From the NCBI GenBank assembly GCA_019637095.1, contig JAHBWG010000030.1, positions 29,432-93,431 on the forward strand: DNA of 64,000 nt. Direction: 5' to 3'. This document shows positions 39,053-49,387 of this stretch, piece by piece. The number at the start of each line of letters is the position of its first letter. Within the stretch, counting starts at the first letter, position 1. Made by a program: the position numbers and the translations under genes. This stretch comes from Sandaracinaceae bacterium. Its GTDB lineage: Bacteria > Myxococcota_A > Polyangia > Polyangiales > Sandaracinaceae. The notes beneath the pieces were generated by a model. It saw only the letters and a list, made by a program, of their open reading frames with translations. It was not told where the DNA came from and did no database searches.

Positions 39053-39775
39053 ATGGCTCGGAACCGCACGCTCCTCCTGCTCGTCGTGGTCCTGCTCCTC
39101 TTGCCCGTGACCACCGCGCATGGCGACCCCTCCGAGCGCGCGTCCGGCGGCGACGCGATGCCGGATCCGGCGCCCGCGGTCGGGCGGCGCGCCGAGCCGG
39201 CGCCGGCGGCGCCGGTGGCCGTGTCGCCGCTGCCCGAGGGCTTCGTCCCCGGCAGCACCTACGGCGTGCGCGTGAGCCCGCGCACCGGGCGCCGGACCTT
39301 CCACGCCGGCGCCGACTTCCTCGCGCCGCGCGGCACGTCGGTCGTCGCGGTGCGCGCGGGCGTGGTCGAGCAGGTGACCCGCAACACGCTCGGGCGGACG
39401 CGGTTCGGCGGCTACGGTCGCTCCGTGGTCGTGTACCACCCGGACGTCGAGCGGTGGTCGTACTACGCGCACCTCGACTCGGTCACGGTGCGCCCGGGGC
39501 AGACGCTCGCGGCGGGCGAGGCGCTCGGCACCGTCGGCAACTCGTGCAACCAGCGCTTCCGCGACATGCCCACGCACCTGCACTTCGAGGTGCGCTCGGC
39601 GGCGCCGGGCGGGCGCTCGCCGTTCCCGGGGGCGTACCGCGTGCACAACGAGGATCCCGTCGCGTGGCTCGAGTCGATGGGCGTGACCTTCGTGCGCGCC
39701 GCGCCCGAGGGTGAGGCGAGCGTCACGCGCGAGCGCGAGCCGGCGTTGGCGCGCACCGCGACGACGCGGCCCTGA
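39053..39775 (+). CDS. M23 family (LytM-like) peptidase
   Basis: This 240-residue protein has a signal peptide and a Pro/Ala-rich linker. The lysostaphin-type zinc domain has HAGADFLAP with His84 and Asp88 as ligands, and THLHFEVRS near residue 175 with the catalytic and ligand His. M23 enzymes cut peptide cross-links of peptidoglycan. All expected zinc residues are present, so it is probably active rather than a LytM regulator. The expected location is the periplasm or outside. It converges on the pectin acetylesterase-like gene. Confidence 0.92.
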   Translation: MARNRTLLLLVVVLLLLPVTTAHGDPSERASGGDAMPDPAPAVGRRAEPAPAAPVAVSPLPEGFVPGSTYGVRVSPRTGRRTFHAGADFLAPRGTSVVAVRAGVVEQVTRNTLGRTRFGGYGRSVVVYHPDVERWSYYAHLDSVTVRPGQTLAAGEALGTVGNSCNQRFRDMPTHLHFEVRSAAPGGRSPFPGAYRVHNEDPVAWLESMGVTFVRAAPEGEASVTREREPALARTATTRP

Positions 39776-39808
39776 GATGGTCGCCTGAGACGAGCGCGCC
39801 CGGCAGGC

Positions 39809-41029
39809 TCACGGTCCGACGTTCGCCCAGCCGGTGTCCCCGTCGAGCATCTGGTCGAGCCAGCTCGCGAGCGTCACGCCGTCGACCGAGGACGTCGCGA
39901 GCCCTTGGTACGTGAAGGTGTGCCGCTCGCCCGCGACGTAGAACGTGCGGAAGTTCGGGTGCGCCGTGAGCAGCGCGCGCGTGCCCTCGAGCCCCGCGGC
40001 GTAGTCCGCGCCGGGCATGTTCTGCGGGAAGTCGCAGCGCGGCGAGTAGCCGTAGCCGAAGAAGGTGCGCATCGTCGTGTCCTCCATCGAGGTGACGAAC
40101 GCGAAGCGGCGGTCGGGGTAGCGCGCCGCGGCGTACGGCAGGACGTTCACCAGCCCACCGCCGTCGTCGCACGAGCAGTGCTCGCAGTCCTCGGGGACCG
40201 CCGAGTCGAGCGCCCACGCGTCGCGCACCATGCGCTGCAGGCAGGGGCGCATGTACTCGTCGGTGAGCAGGCCGCCCGCGTCGTTGAGCACGTGGACCGG
40301 GGTGCAGCCGAACGCCTCCGCGACCTGCGGGTAGTTCACGATGGTGCCGAGGCCGCCCGCGCTGCGGCCGGCGAGGACGACGCGCGGCGCGTCGCGGAAC
40401 GTCGGGACGATGCGGGTGAGGAACCAGCTCACGTTCTGGAAGCCGAGGTGGCGCCGGCCGCCCGCGGCGCGCGGCTGCTGGCCGCCGTGCACGTCGCCCG
40501 TGCAGTACGGCACGTAGACGAAGCTCCAGCGCGCGAACGGGTTCGCGGCGTCGCCGCGGTCGAGGATCCCGCGGCGCAGCAGGCCCGCCGCGTCGCTCGC
40601 GAACTTCGCCTCGCCGTAGCCGTCCCGGTTCGCGACGCCGGCGCAGCTCACCGCGTCGAAGCAGGCGCCGCCGCCCTCGAGCAAGATCAAGAGGCCCTCG
40701 GCCTCCGGGTGGATCGACACGCCGATGCCCGTCGCGCTGCCGTTCATGCACACCGCCTGCTCGAAGCCGACCCACGTCCAGGCGAGGGGCTCGGCCTCGA
40801 TCGCGGCGCCCTCCGACACGGGCCGCGCGCTCGCGCAGTCCCACGCGTCGGGCGAGGGCGCGCCGGGCGGGCACGCGGAGACGAAGCCCGCGTCCTCGCC
40901 GCTCGGGCCGGCGTCCGGCTCCGTCGCCGCGTCGAGCCCGGCGGGCTCGCCCGCGTCGTCCCCGGGGACCGCCGCGGAGGTGCAGCCGAAGCAAAGGAGC
41001 GCGAAGGCGAAGACGAGGGTGGGCTTCAT
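39809..41029 (-). CDS. Pectin acetylesterase-family (PAE/Notum-like) lipoprotein
   Basis: This 406-residue exported protein has a signal peptide with lipobox CFGC and an Asp/Ala/Gly linker. The alpha/beta hydrolase has the family motifs LLILLEGGGACFD (oxyanion region), GRSAGGLG with the nucleophile Ser near residue 221, and a catalytic His in AGERHTFTYQ near residue 366. The substrate cannot be told; PAE-like enzymes deacetylate polysaccharides or remove acyl groups from proteins. TATATC lies 10 nt before the ATG with no ribosome binding site. It is divergent from the DUF2236 gene. Confidence 0.85.
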   Translation of the reverse strand: MKPTLVFAFALLCFGCTSAAVPGDDAGEPAGLDAATEPDAGPSGEDAGFVSACPPGAPSPDAWDCASARPVSEGAAIEAEPLAWTWVGFEQAVCMNGSATGIGVSIHPEAEGLLILLEGGGACFDAVSCAGVANRDGYGEAKFASDAAGLLRRGILDRGDAANPFARWSFVYVPYCTGDVHGGQQPRAAGGRRHLGFQNVSWFLTRIVPTFRDAPRVVLAGRSAGGLGTIVNYPQVAEAFGCTPVHVLNDAGGLLTDEYMRPCLQRMVRDAWALDSAVPEDCEHCSCDDGGGLVNVLPYAAARYPDRRFAFVTSMEDTTMRTFFGYGYSPRCDFPQNMPGADYAAGLEGTRALLTAHPNFRTFYVAGERHTFTYQGLATSSVDGVTLASWLDQMLDGDTGWANVGP

Positions 41030-41259
41030 GGTGGCGGCAGATATAGCGCAGGCGGCGCTCCGCGTCCGCAGGACGAGTTGTGGGGTGCGATGAACGATGT
41101 TCACGTCGAGCGACAACTCGGGTTGCGATGCTCCGATCGGCTCGCGCGCGGCCTCGCGCGTCGGCGGCGCGCTCGGCCGCGGCGCGGCCTCGAGGGAGCC
41201 ACCCGTGGCCGGCATCTGCCGATGGAGCGGAGGCGGCGCGTGTGCGACGCTGCGCCGCG

Positions 41260-42489
41260 ATGACCGCGAGCGCCGCCCCCTCCGAGTTCCGCTACTTCGA
41301 CCGCGTCGAGGCGCCGCTCCCGCGCCGGGTGCGCGCCGCCGTCGAGGGCGTGCTCGGCGTGGATCCGGCGCTCCCGGAGGACACGGTGCGGACGTTCGCC
41401 TCGATGTACTTCGATGCGGATCCCGTGGCGGAGGCGTTCGTCGACGAGTGCTACCTCGGCGCGGGGCAGGCGCGTGGCCGAGAGCTGCTCGAGCGGGCGC
41501 TCGCCGACGGCGTCGGCGCGATCGAGGACGCGCCGCCGTCGCTGTCGCGGCTCTTCGCCGACGTCGATGAGGATCCGCCGTGGCTCGACTGGGCGCGCGT
41601 CGAGCACGGCGCGCGCGTGTTCCGCCGCTGGGGGACCTCGGTGTTCCGCTTCGCGGGCGCGATCACGCTCGCGGCGTACGCGGAGAGCTCGGTCGCCAAG
41701 CCGCTCGCCCTCACCGGCGCCTACGCGGGCGCGAGCACGAAGAAGCGCTTCCTCGAGACGGCGGCCTTCTGGATCGCGGTCTCGGAGCCCGGCGGCTTGC
41801 GCCCCGGCGCGCCGGGACGCGCGAGCGCGCTGCGCGTCCGCGTCATGCACGTGTTCGTGCGCCGCCGCCTCGAGGGGCACCCCGAGTGGGACCGCGCCGC
41901 GTGGGGGGTGCCGATCTCGCAGGGCGACGCGCTGCTCACGCTCATGGGCGGGAGCGTCGCGCCGGGCCTCGGGCTCATGGCGATGGGCTACCGCCCGAGC
42001 GTCGAAGACATCGAGGCGACGATGCACTTCTGGCGCTACGTCGGCCACCTGATGGGCGTGCGCCCGCGCTTCTATCCTTCGAGCCTCACCGAGGCGCTCC
42101 AGCTCGCGTTCGTAAGCTTCGTGAAGGGGGCGGGGACCGCCGGCGAGGACGGCCGCGTGCTCTGTCGCAGCTACCTCGACGCGTTCCGGCCCGCCGAGGG
42201 CGCCTCGCTCCTCGACCGGCTCGAGGACGGCCTGCACCGCGGGATGACGCGCTTCTTCCTGCCGGCGCCGATCTACCGCCAGCTCGGGCTTCCGCCGGTG
42301 GGCGCGTGGGCGCTCGCGCCGCTCCTCGCGTTCCCGTTCCTGTTCACCGCCGAGACGCTGCGCCGCCACGTGCCGGGGCTCGACGCGGTCGCGGATCGCG
42401 TCGCGCGCGCGGAGCGGCGGCGCTGGCTCGCGCGCCACCTCGGGGACCGCCCCGCCGAGTACCGCGCGGTGGATCGGTTCACGCGATGA
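41260..42489 (+). CDS. DUF2236 / MpaB-like oxygenase family protein
   Basis: This 409-residue mostly helical protein carries the DUF2236 hallmarks: VFRRWGTSVFRFAGAITLAAYAESSVAKPL, RVRVMHVFVRRRLEG with the His thought to bind haem in related latex-clearing proteins, and PISQGDALLTLMG. Members include rubber oxygenase Lcp and MpaB-type oxygenases; substrates vary. The C-terminal region has a hydrophobic stretch (WALAPLLAFPFLFTAETL). The ATG was chosen for its position before the first conserved segment. The stop overlaps the thioesterase start (ATGA), so the pair may handle a lipid-like substrate together. Confidence 0.82.
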   Translation: MTASAAPSEFRYFDRVEAPLPRRVRAAVEGVLGVDPALPEDTVRTFASMYFDADPVAEAFVDECYLGAGQARGRELLERALADGVGAIEDAPPSLSRLFADVDEDPPWLDWARVEHGARVFRRWGTSVFRFAGAITLAAYAESSVAKPLALTGAYAGASTKKRFLETAAFWIAVSEPGGLRPGAPGRASALRVRVMHVFVRRRLEGHPEWDRAAWGVPISQGDALLTLMGGSVAPGLGLMAMGYRPSVEDIEATMHFWRYVGHLMGVRPRFYPSSLTEALQLAFVSFVKGAGTAGEDGRVLCRSYLDAFRPAEGASLLDRLEDGLHRGMTRFFLPAPIYRQLGLPPVGAWALAPLLAFPFLFTAETLRRHVPGLDAVADRVARAERRRWLARHLGDRPAEYRAVDRFTR

Positions 42490-42899
42490 GCGGCGACTGG
42501 CGTGAGACGCACCGCGGGCTCGCCCACGCGTGGATGTGCGACCACTTCGGCCACGTGAACGTGCGCTTCTACGCGCACTTCTTCGACGACGCGGGCTTCG
42601 CGCTCTGGTCGATGTGCGGCGTGACGCGAGATGTGTTCGGTGCGGCCGGGGTGCACACCGTCGTCGCGCGGACGGAGACCGACCTGCGCGCGGAGCTCCG
42701 CGCCGGCCAGCCGATCGCGATCGCGAGCCGCTTCGAGCGGCTGGGGCAGAAGAGCGTCACGTACCGGCAGGTGCTGCGCGACCCCGAGACGGGTCGGGTC
42801 CACGCCGAGCAGCGGGCGGTCGAGGTGTTCTTCGATCCGGTGACGCGCACCTCGCGCCCGATCCCCGACGCGATCCGCGCGCTCCTCGAGCCGCCCTGA
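42486..42899 (+). CDS. Acyl-CoA thioesterase, 4HBT hotdog family
   Basis: The 137-residue single hotdog domain has the motif HAWMCDHFGHVNVRFYAHFFDDA near residue 15-37, which supplies the catalytic Asp of the 4-hydroxybenzoyl-CoA thioesterase type. The C-terminal segment (EVFFDPVTRTSRPIPD) is also typical. It should hydrolyse a medium or aromatic acyl-CoA; the substrate is unknown. It is translationally coupled to the DUF2236 gene. Confidence 0.88.
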   Translation: MSGDWRETHRGLAHAWMCDHFGHVNVRFYAHFFDDAGFALWSMCGVTRDVFGAAGVHTVVARTETDLRAELRAGQPIAIASRFERLGQKSVTYRQVLRDPETGRVHAEQRAVEVFFDPVTRTSRPIPDAIRALLEPP

Positions 42900-42907
42900 G
42901 CGCGAGG

Positions 42908-43627
42908 TCACTCGCGCCGCTGGCCTCCGAGCAGGCCGGAGCGGATCAGGAAGTAGAGCAGGGTCAAGAGCGAGCTCACCGCCGCGGCCACGTAGGTCCA
43001 CGCCGCGGCGCTCAGCACCTCGCGCGCGCCGTCGTTCTCCGGTCCGCGCAAGAGCCCGCCGGCCTGGATCGCGGCGAGCGCGCGGCGGCTCGCGTCGAAC
43101 TCGACCGGCAGCGTCACGAGCTGGAACAGGACGACCATCGCGAAGAGGCCGAGGCCGGCGAGGACGACGACCGAGCCGAGCGAGCTCTGCGCGTACGAGC
43201 TCAGGAAGAACCCGGCGAGCAGGATGGGCATCGCGAGCGGTGACGCGATCTGCACCACCGGGACGAGCAGAGAGCGCATGCCGAGGGCGGGGTACGCGCG
43301 CGCGTGCTGGATCGCGTGGCCGACCTCGTGCGCGGCGACGCCGGCCGCGGCGATGGAGCGGCCGTGGAACACGTCGGGCGACAGGCGCAGCGCGCGCTCG
43401 CTCGGCGAGTAGTGGTCGCTGAGCCAGCCCTCGGTCGGCTCGACGCGCACGCCCGTGATCCCCTCGGTGCGCAAGATCGCGAGCGCGACCTCGGCGCCCG
43501 AGAGGCCGCGCTGCGTGCCGACCTGGGCGTAGCGGTTGAAGGTGCTGCGGACGCGCCACTGCGCCCACAAGCCCAGGACGAGGCCCGGGAGCGCGAAGGC
43601 GAGGTAGAGCGGGTCGATGGCGAACAT
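42908..43627 (-). CDS. Zinc metallopeptidase, YugP-like membrane family
   Basis: This 239-residue membrane protein has an N-terminal helix, a zinc motif HEVGHAIQHA near residue 99 (HExxH) and four or so further hydrophobic helices. GLSGAEVALAILRTEGI and LSDHYSPSERALRLSPDVF are typical of the neutral zinc metallopeptidase 2 family (YugP). The active site would face the membrane surface. Substrates are unknown. TTATGT lies 15 nt before the ATG. Confidence 0.9.
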   Translation of the reverse strand: MFAIDPLYLAFALPGLVLGLWAQWRVRSTFNRYAQVGTQRGLSGAEVALAILRTEGITGVRVEPTEGWLSDHYSPSERALRLSPDVFHGRSIAAAGVAAHEVGHAIQHARAYPALGMRSLLVPVVQIASPLAMPILLAGFFLSSYAQSSLGSVVVLAGLGLFAMVVLFQLVTLPVEFDASRRALAAIQAGGLLRGPENDGAREVLSAAAWTYVAAAVSSLLTLLYFLIRSGLLGGQRRE

Positions 43628-43692
43628 GGTCTCGTGGCAGAGACATAAGTCCGCCGCTCCGCGGCCGCTAGAGGTGCGCGCGCGCGCGGCGG

Positions 43693-45015
<1,323 letters not shown>

Positions 45016-45121
45016 GCGGCGGCGTGTAGCACGGGGCGGCGCGGGCGAGGAGGGGAGTCACGCCGCTCGCCGCGGGCGCGTGGCGCGCGGGCTCGGGGAG
45101 TGCGAACCTGCGGGTCGAGCG

Positions 45122-46021
45122 ATGGAGGAGTTCGAGGCCCCGATCGTCGAGCCGCCCGCGGACCCGCGGCCTCCGCCCAGGATCGAGCCCGCGCCGAGGC
45201 GCGTGCCGTGGTGGGCGGGCGTCGCCGCGCTCGTCGCCGGCGGGATCGCGGCGCAGGTGGCGGGCTCGATCCCGCTCATCATCGGCGCCGTGGTGTGGCT
45301 CGCCCAGAACGCGGGGGAGGGGCCGCCCGACACCGAGCTCATGATGCGCGACCTCACGCGCAGCTTCTGGGTGCTCGGGCCCTCGATCGCGATGACCGGC
45401 GGCACGATGGCGCTCGTCGCGTTCGCGACCGCGAGGCTCGCGCGCGTCCCGGCGCGGGAGGCGCTCGGCCTGCGCGGGGCGCCCTGGCCGGCGTTCCTCG
45501 CCGCGCCGATCGGGATCCTCGCGCTCGGCCCGACCGCCGACGCGCTGCGTCGTCTGATGCAAGAGACGCTGCCCTGGGCGACGTTCGGCGCGCTCGAGGG
45601 GCTCGACGAGGTCGCGCGCTCCGCGCCGATCTGGGCGGTGCTCCCGGCGATGGCGCTGGTCCCGGGGTTCGCGGAGGAGGTGCTCTTCCGGGGCGTGTTC
45701 CAGCGCTCGATCCGGAACGGCGCGCTGGCCATCGTGCTCTCGGGCGGGCTCTTCGCCTGCTACCACCTCGACCCGCAGCACGTCGTGGCGGTGATGCCGC
45801 TGGGCTTCTACCTCGCGTGGCTCGCGCACCGCACGCAGAGCCTCGCCGTCCCGGTCACCGGCCACGTGCTCAACAACGCGGCGGCGGTCGTCGGCTCGGT
45901 GTACTTCGCGGAGGCGGCGGGCGCGTCCGAGCCGCTCGAGTGGTGGTGGGCGCCGATCGGCTGGGCGGTCTGCGGGGGCTGCGTCGCCGTGGTGTGGCTC
46001 TCGACGCGCGAGAGGAGCTGA
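45122..46021 (+). CDS. CAAX prenyl protease-related (CPBP) intramembrane metalloprotease
   Basis: This 299-residue protein has a Pro-rich acidic N-terminus and seven or eight membrane helices. It carries the CPBP/Abi motifs: GFAEEVLFRGVFQ (EExxxR) near residue 184, a second His in FACYHLDPQH, and a third conserved segment TGHVLNNAAAVV. Such proteins act on membrane substrates or in bacteriocin self-immunity; the role here is unknown. It ends 5 bp before riboflavin synthase. Confidence 0.9.
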   Translation: MEEFEAPIVEPPADPRPPPRIEPAPRRVPWWAGVAALVAGGIAAQVAGSIPLIIGAVVWLAQNAGEGPPDTELMMRDLTRSFWVLGPSIAMTGGTMALVAFATARLARVPAREALGLRGAPWPAFLAAPIGILALGPTADALRRLMQETLPWATFGALEGLDEVARSAPIWAVLPAMALVPGFAEEVLFRGVFQRSIRNGALAIVLSGGLFACYHLDPQHVVAVMPLGFYLAWLAHRTQSLAVPVTGHVLNNAAAVVGSVYFAEAAGASEPLEWWWAPIGWAVCGGCVAVVWLSTRERS

Positions 46022-46026
46022 CGAAC

Positions 46027-46668
46027 GTGTTCACGGGCATCGTCGAGGAGGTAGGGCGGATCGCGTCGGTCGCGCACGGGGACGCGCTGACGACGCTCGT
46101 GACCGAGGGCCGGCTCGCGCACGAGGGCGCGCAGCTCGGCGACTCGATCGCGGTCAACGGCGTGTGCCTGACCGTCGTCGCGATCGACGGGCCCCGCCTG
46201 ACCTTCGAGGCGGTGCCGGAGACGCTGCGGCGCACGAACCTCGGCCGCCTGACGGCCGGCGCGGCGGTGAACCTCGAGCGCGCGCTCGCCGCCGGCCGCC
46301 CGATGGGCGGCCACTACGTCCAGGGCCACGTCGACGGGCGGGCGGCCGTGCGCTCCCGCCGGGACGACGGCGACGCGCTCGAGGTGTGGCTCGACGCGCC
46401 GCCCGACCTGCTCCGCTACGTCGTCCCCAAGGGCTTCGTCACCGTCGACGGCGCCTCGCTCACGGTGGTCGAGACGGACGCGCAGGGGTTCAGCGTCACG
46501 CTCGTGCCGCACACGCGGGCGAACGTCGTCTTCGGCGATCCCGCGCCGGGCTACGTCGCCAACCTCGAGGTCGACGTGACGGCCAAGTACGTCGAGCGCG
46601 CGCTCGAGGCGCGCCTCGCGTCGTTCGAGGCGCGCCTCGCGGCGCTCGAGGCCGCGCGCGACGCCTGA
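46027..46668 (+). CDS. ribE: Riboflavin synthase, alpha chain
   Basis: The 213-residue enzyme dismutates two 6,7-dimethyl-8-ribityllumazine to riboflavin. It has the family start MFTGIVEEVGR and two lumazine-binding barrels with matching motifs (DSIAVNGVCLTVV and GFVTVDGASLTVV), plus GGHYVQGHVDG between them. The start is a GTG at the conserved position. The C-terminus carries a ~20-residue extra coiled segment rich in Glu/Ala/Arg, the helix that mediates trimerisation, here longer than usual. Other riboflavin genes are not adjacent. Confidence 0.95.
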   Translation: MFTGIVEEVGRIASVAHGDALTTLVTEGRLAHEGAQLGDSIAVNGVCLTVVAIDGPRLTFEAVPETLRRTNLGRLTAGAAVNLERALAAGRPMGGHYVQGHVDGRAAVRSRRDDGDALEVWLDAPPDLLRYVVPKGFVTVDGASLTVVETDAQGFSVTLVPHTRANVVFGDPAPGYVANLEVDVTAKYVERALEARLASFEARLAALEAARDA

Positions 46669-46688
46669 GCGCCGCTCGCGCTCGAACC

Positions 46689-47330
46689 TCACACGTCGAG
46701 GCGGTAGATCTCGCGGATGTCGTCGAGGATCTTGTCGAACGGGATCTCGAGGTCCTTGAGCAGGCCGTCGTGCAGGTCGAAGACCCAGCCGTGCACGATC
46801 GGGAGCTTGCGGCGCAGGTAGCTCCGCTGGACGCTCGCCGTCTTGATCACGTGGATGCACTGCTCCTGGACGTTGAGCTCGATGAGCCGCTTGTAGCGCT
46901 CTTCCTCGTCCGGGATCGCGCTGAGCTCCTTCTTGTGCAGCCGGTACACGTCGCGGATCTCGCGCAGCCACCCGTTCATGATCCCGAGGTCCTGCGACTT
47001 CATCGCCGCGCGCACGCCGCCGCAGCCGTAGTGACCGCAGACGATGATGTGCTCGACCTCGAGGTGGTTGACCGCGTACTCGATGACGCTGTGGACGTTG
47101 AGGTCCGTGTTGACCACGAGGTTCGCGATGTTGCGGTGGACGAAGACCTCGCCGGGCTCGAGGCCCATGATCTCGTTGGCGGGCACGCGCGAGTCGGAGC
47201 AGCCGAGGTAGAGGAAGCCCGGCTGCTGGCCGGCGGCGAGGCGTTCGAAGTAGTGCTCGTCGGTCGCGCGCTTCTGCTCGACCCATCGCCGGTTGTTCTC
47301 GAAGACCTGCCGGTATCTCTCCTGGGGCAT
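46689..47330 (-). CDS. can: Beta-class carbonic anhydrase
   Basis: The 213-residue zinc enzyme interconverts CO2 and bicarbonate. Zinc ligands are Cys44 in GCSDSRVP, His100 and Cys103 in VCGHYGCGG; Asp46 and Arg48 form the usual catalytic dyad. The overall length and the EVFVHRNIAN motif match the Can-type clade. AAAGGAGGA precedes the ATG, and a TATCCT -10 lies 26 nt upstream, so this gene has a normal leader. It is divergent from the pentahaem lipoprotein gene. Confidence 0.95.
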   Translation of the reverse strand: MPQERYRQVFENNRRWVEQKRATDEHYFERLAAGQQPGFLYLGCSDSRVPANEIMGLEPGEVFVHRNIANLVVNTDLNVHSVIEYAVNHLEVEHIIVCGHYGCGGVRAAMKSQDLGIMNGWLREIRDVYRLHKKELSAIPDEEERYKRLIELNVQEQCIHVIKTASVQRSYLRRKLPIVHGWVFDLHDGLLKDLEIPFDKILDDIREIYRLDV

Positions 47331-47356
47331 CGGGCTCCTCCTTTCGTGGGACCGGG

Positions 47357-47362
47357 AGGATA
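47357..47362 (-). promoter_or_regulatory. Putative -10 element (TATCCT) of the beta carbonic anhydrase gene
   Basis: TATCCT on the minus strand, 26 nt before the ATG, is the same hexamer as at two other minus-strand promoters here. AAAGGAGGA lies between. Confidence 0.45.
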
Positions 47363-47414
47363 GCGACGCGGGCGCCGCGATGCGAGCGCCGATGTCGCGC
47401 GCGTCGCGCTCTGG

Positions 47415-47420
47415 CATACT
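47415..47420 (+). promoter_or_regulatory. Putative extended -10 (TGGCATACT) of the pentahaem gene
   Basis: CATACT preceded by TGG fits an extended -10. The GTG start follows 12 nt later with no ribosome binding site. Confidence 0.4.
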
Positions 47421-47432
47421 CCCTCGCGACAC

Positions 47433-49232
47433 GTGCACCCGCCCGTCTTCTCCACGCCGTGCGACGGACGGAGGCCCCGCGCCGCCGCGCTCGCGTGCGC
47501 GCTCGGAGCGCTCGGAGCGCTCGTGAGCGGCTGCGCGACGGGAGAGCCCGCCGACGCGGGGATCGTCGGCGGCGACGCGCAGCGGCCGCCGACCACGATC
47601 GTCGACGCGGCCTGGCTCGACGACGTGGTGCTGCCGGAGCCGCTCGGCCCGCTCCCGCGCCACGCGCCCGCTTACCTCGGCGGGCTCGAGACCCACGACC
47701 CGTGCGCGCGCTGTCATCGCAACGTCTCGGGCGAGCCGGCGATGCGGGACGAGCGCGGCCGCGCCATCGGCGCCGACGATCTGTGGCGCGCCTCGATGAT
47801 GGGCCTCGCCGGGCGCGACCCCTACTGGCTCGCCGTGCTCAGCCACGAGCTCGCGGAGAACCCGGCGGCCCCGCAGCTCGTGGAGCACCTCTGCACCCGC
47901 TGCCACGCCCCGTCCGCCAACGTCGTGCGCGGCGGCGCGAGCCCGGTGCCGTTCGCGACGGTGACGAGCGAGGCCTCGCCGCTCGGAAACCTCGCCCGCG
48001 ACGGCGTGACGTGCACGCTCTGCCACCGGATCGCGGACGAGGGCCTCGGCGCGCGGGACAGCTTCACGGGCGGCTTCACGATCGAGATGCGCTCCGAGAT
48101 CTACGGCCCGCACGAGCGGCCGGAGGCGACCGGGATGGTGGCGGCGACGGGCTACACGCCGGTGCACGCGCCGCACTTCATGCGCTCCGCGATCTGCGGC
48201 ACCTGCCACACCGTGATCACACGCGCGCTCGACGCGACGGGCGCACAGGTGGGCCCGCCGTTCGCCGAGCAGGCGCCGTACCTCGAGTGGCGCAGCTCGG
48301 CGTACTCGGACGAAGGCCCGCGGCCCGGGCCCGAGGCGCGCGGGTGTCCGTCCTGCCACGTCCCGACGGCGTCGCAGGACGGCGTGACGCTGCGGACCGC
48401 GATCTCGAGCAGCCCGCCGGAGCTCGCGGCGCGCAGCCCCTACGGCAGGCACGTCTTCGTCGGCGGCAACGCGTACATGCTCGAGCTCATGGCGGGCGAG
48501 CTCGACTGGCTGGGCGCCGACGTCACGCCGGCGGCGCTGATGGCGGCGAGCGAGGCGACCGAGGCGAACCTGCGCGAGGCCGCGACGATCGCGCTCGACG
48601 CGCGCGTCGACGGCGAGCGCATCGTCGCGTCGGTGCGGATCGAGAACCTCACCGGCCACCGGCTCCCCACGGGCTACCCGTCGCGCCGCCTCTTCGTGCG
48701 CTTCACCGTGGAGGACGGGACGGGGGCGGTGCTCTGGCAGTCGGGGCGCACCCACGCGGGCGGCGGCCTGACGGACCGCGACGGGGATCGCCTCGACCAT
48801 CCGGGCGCGTACGCCCCGCACTTCGACCTCATCACGCGGGAGGACCAGGTGCAGGTCTACGAGTCGGTGATGGCCGACCTCGCCGGCCGGCCGACGCGCT
48901 CGCTCCTGCGTGCGGCCAGCTTCCTGAAGGACAACCGCCTCTTGCCGCGCGGCTGGGACCCGTCCGACGAGGACGCGGCGTTCATCGCGCCCGCGGGCGT
49001 CGACGGCGACGCGAGCTTCGCCCCCGGCGGAGACACCGTGCGCTACGCGGTGCCGCGCCCGGCGGGGGCGGCCCGCGTCCGCGCGGAGCTCGTCTACCAG
49101 ACGGTGCCGCCCGCCGCGGTCGAGCACCTGTTCGACCTGCCCACCCCCGCCATCGCCCGCTTCGACGCCATGCGGCGCGCCCGCCCAGACCGCGGCCGGG
49201 TGCTCGCGGCGGCCGACCGGCGGCTCCCGTGA
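47433..49232 (+). CDS. Pentahaem c-type cytochrome lipoprotein
   Basis: This 599-residue exported protein has a lipobox (ALVSGC) after a long N-terminus and five CxxCH haem-binding motifs: CARCH (~90), CTRCH (~153), CTLCH (~193), CGTCH (~255) and CPSCH (~305). Distal His residues occur between them. The C-terminal half is beta-rich and haem-free, with VRIENLTGHRLPTGYPSRRLFVRF, a segment typical of multihaem cytochrome c554-like proteins. It probably transfers electrons at the outer membrane or periplasm; the partners are unknown. The GTG start follows an extended -10. Confidence 0.88.
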   Translation: MHPPVFSTPCDGRRPRAAALACALGALGALVSGCATGEPADAGIVGGDAQRPPTTIVDAAWLDDVVLPEPLGPLPRHAPAYLGGLETHDPCARCHRNVSGEPAMRDERGRAIGADDLWRASMMGLAGRDPYWLAVLSHELAENPAAPQLVEHLCTRCHAPSANVVRGGASPVPFATVTSEASPLGNLARDGVTCTLCHRIADEGLGARDSFTGGFTIEMRSEIYGPHERPEATGMVAATGYTPVHAPHFMRSAICGTCHTVITRALDATGAQVGPPFAEQAPYLEWRSSAYSDEGPRPGPEARGCPSCHVPTASQDGVTLRTAISSSPPELAARSPYGRHVFVGGNAYMLELMAGELDWLGADVTPAALMAASEATEANLREAATIALDARVDGERIVASVRIENLTGHRLPTGYPSRRLFVRFTVEDGTGAVLWQSGRTHAGGGLTDRDGDRLDHPGAYAPHFDLITREDQVQVYESVMADLAGRPTRSLLRAASFLKDNRLLPRGWDPSDEDAAFIAPAGVDGDASFAPGGDTVRYAVPRPAGAARVRAELVYQTVPPAAVEHLFDLPTPAIARFDAMRRARPDRGRVLAAADRRLP

Positions 49233-49313
49233 GCTCCGCCCCCCGTCGGGTGACGGAAGGCGAGCGCGGATCCGAGCGATATGCTACACCTCGCTCCTTC
49301 GCGCGGAGCACCA

Positions 49314-49337
49314 CCCACGAGCCCGTTGTCTCGTGGG
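49314..49337 (+). promoter_or_regulatory. 8-bp hairpin in the 5' leader of the RRM gene
   Basis: CCCACGAG (49314-49321) pairs with CTCGTGGG (49330-49337) over an 8-nt loop. It lies in a ~95-nt leader that starts after TATGCT at 49280-49285 and ends at the RRM start codon. It could be a site for autoregulation or cold control. Confidence 0.45.
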
Positions 49338-49387
49338 CCCTGGATCGACGGTGCCGAGCGACGAGAGAAAGAGAACCGAGTACGAAC

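Noticed and set aside
41075..41119. Inverted repeat GAGTTGT/ACAACTC with a 31-nt loop upstream of the DUF2236 gene
   Set aside because: The arms are short (7 bp) and the loop long; such pairs are expected by chance and no promoter is placed beside it.
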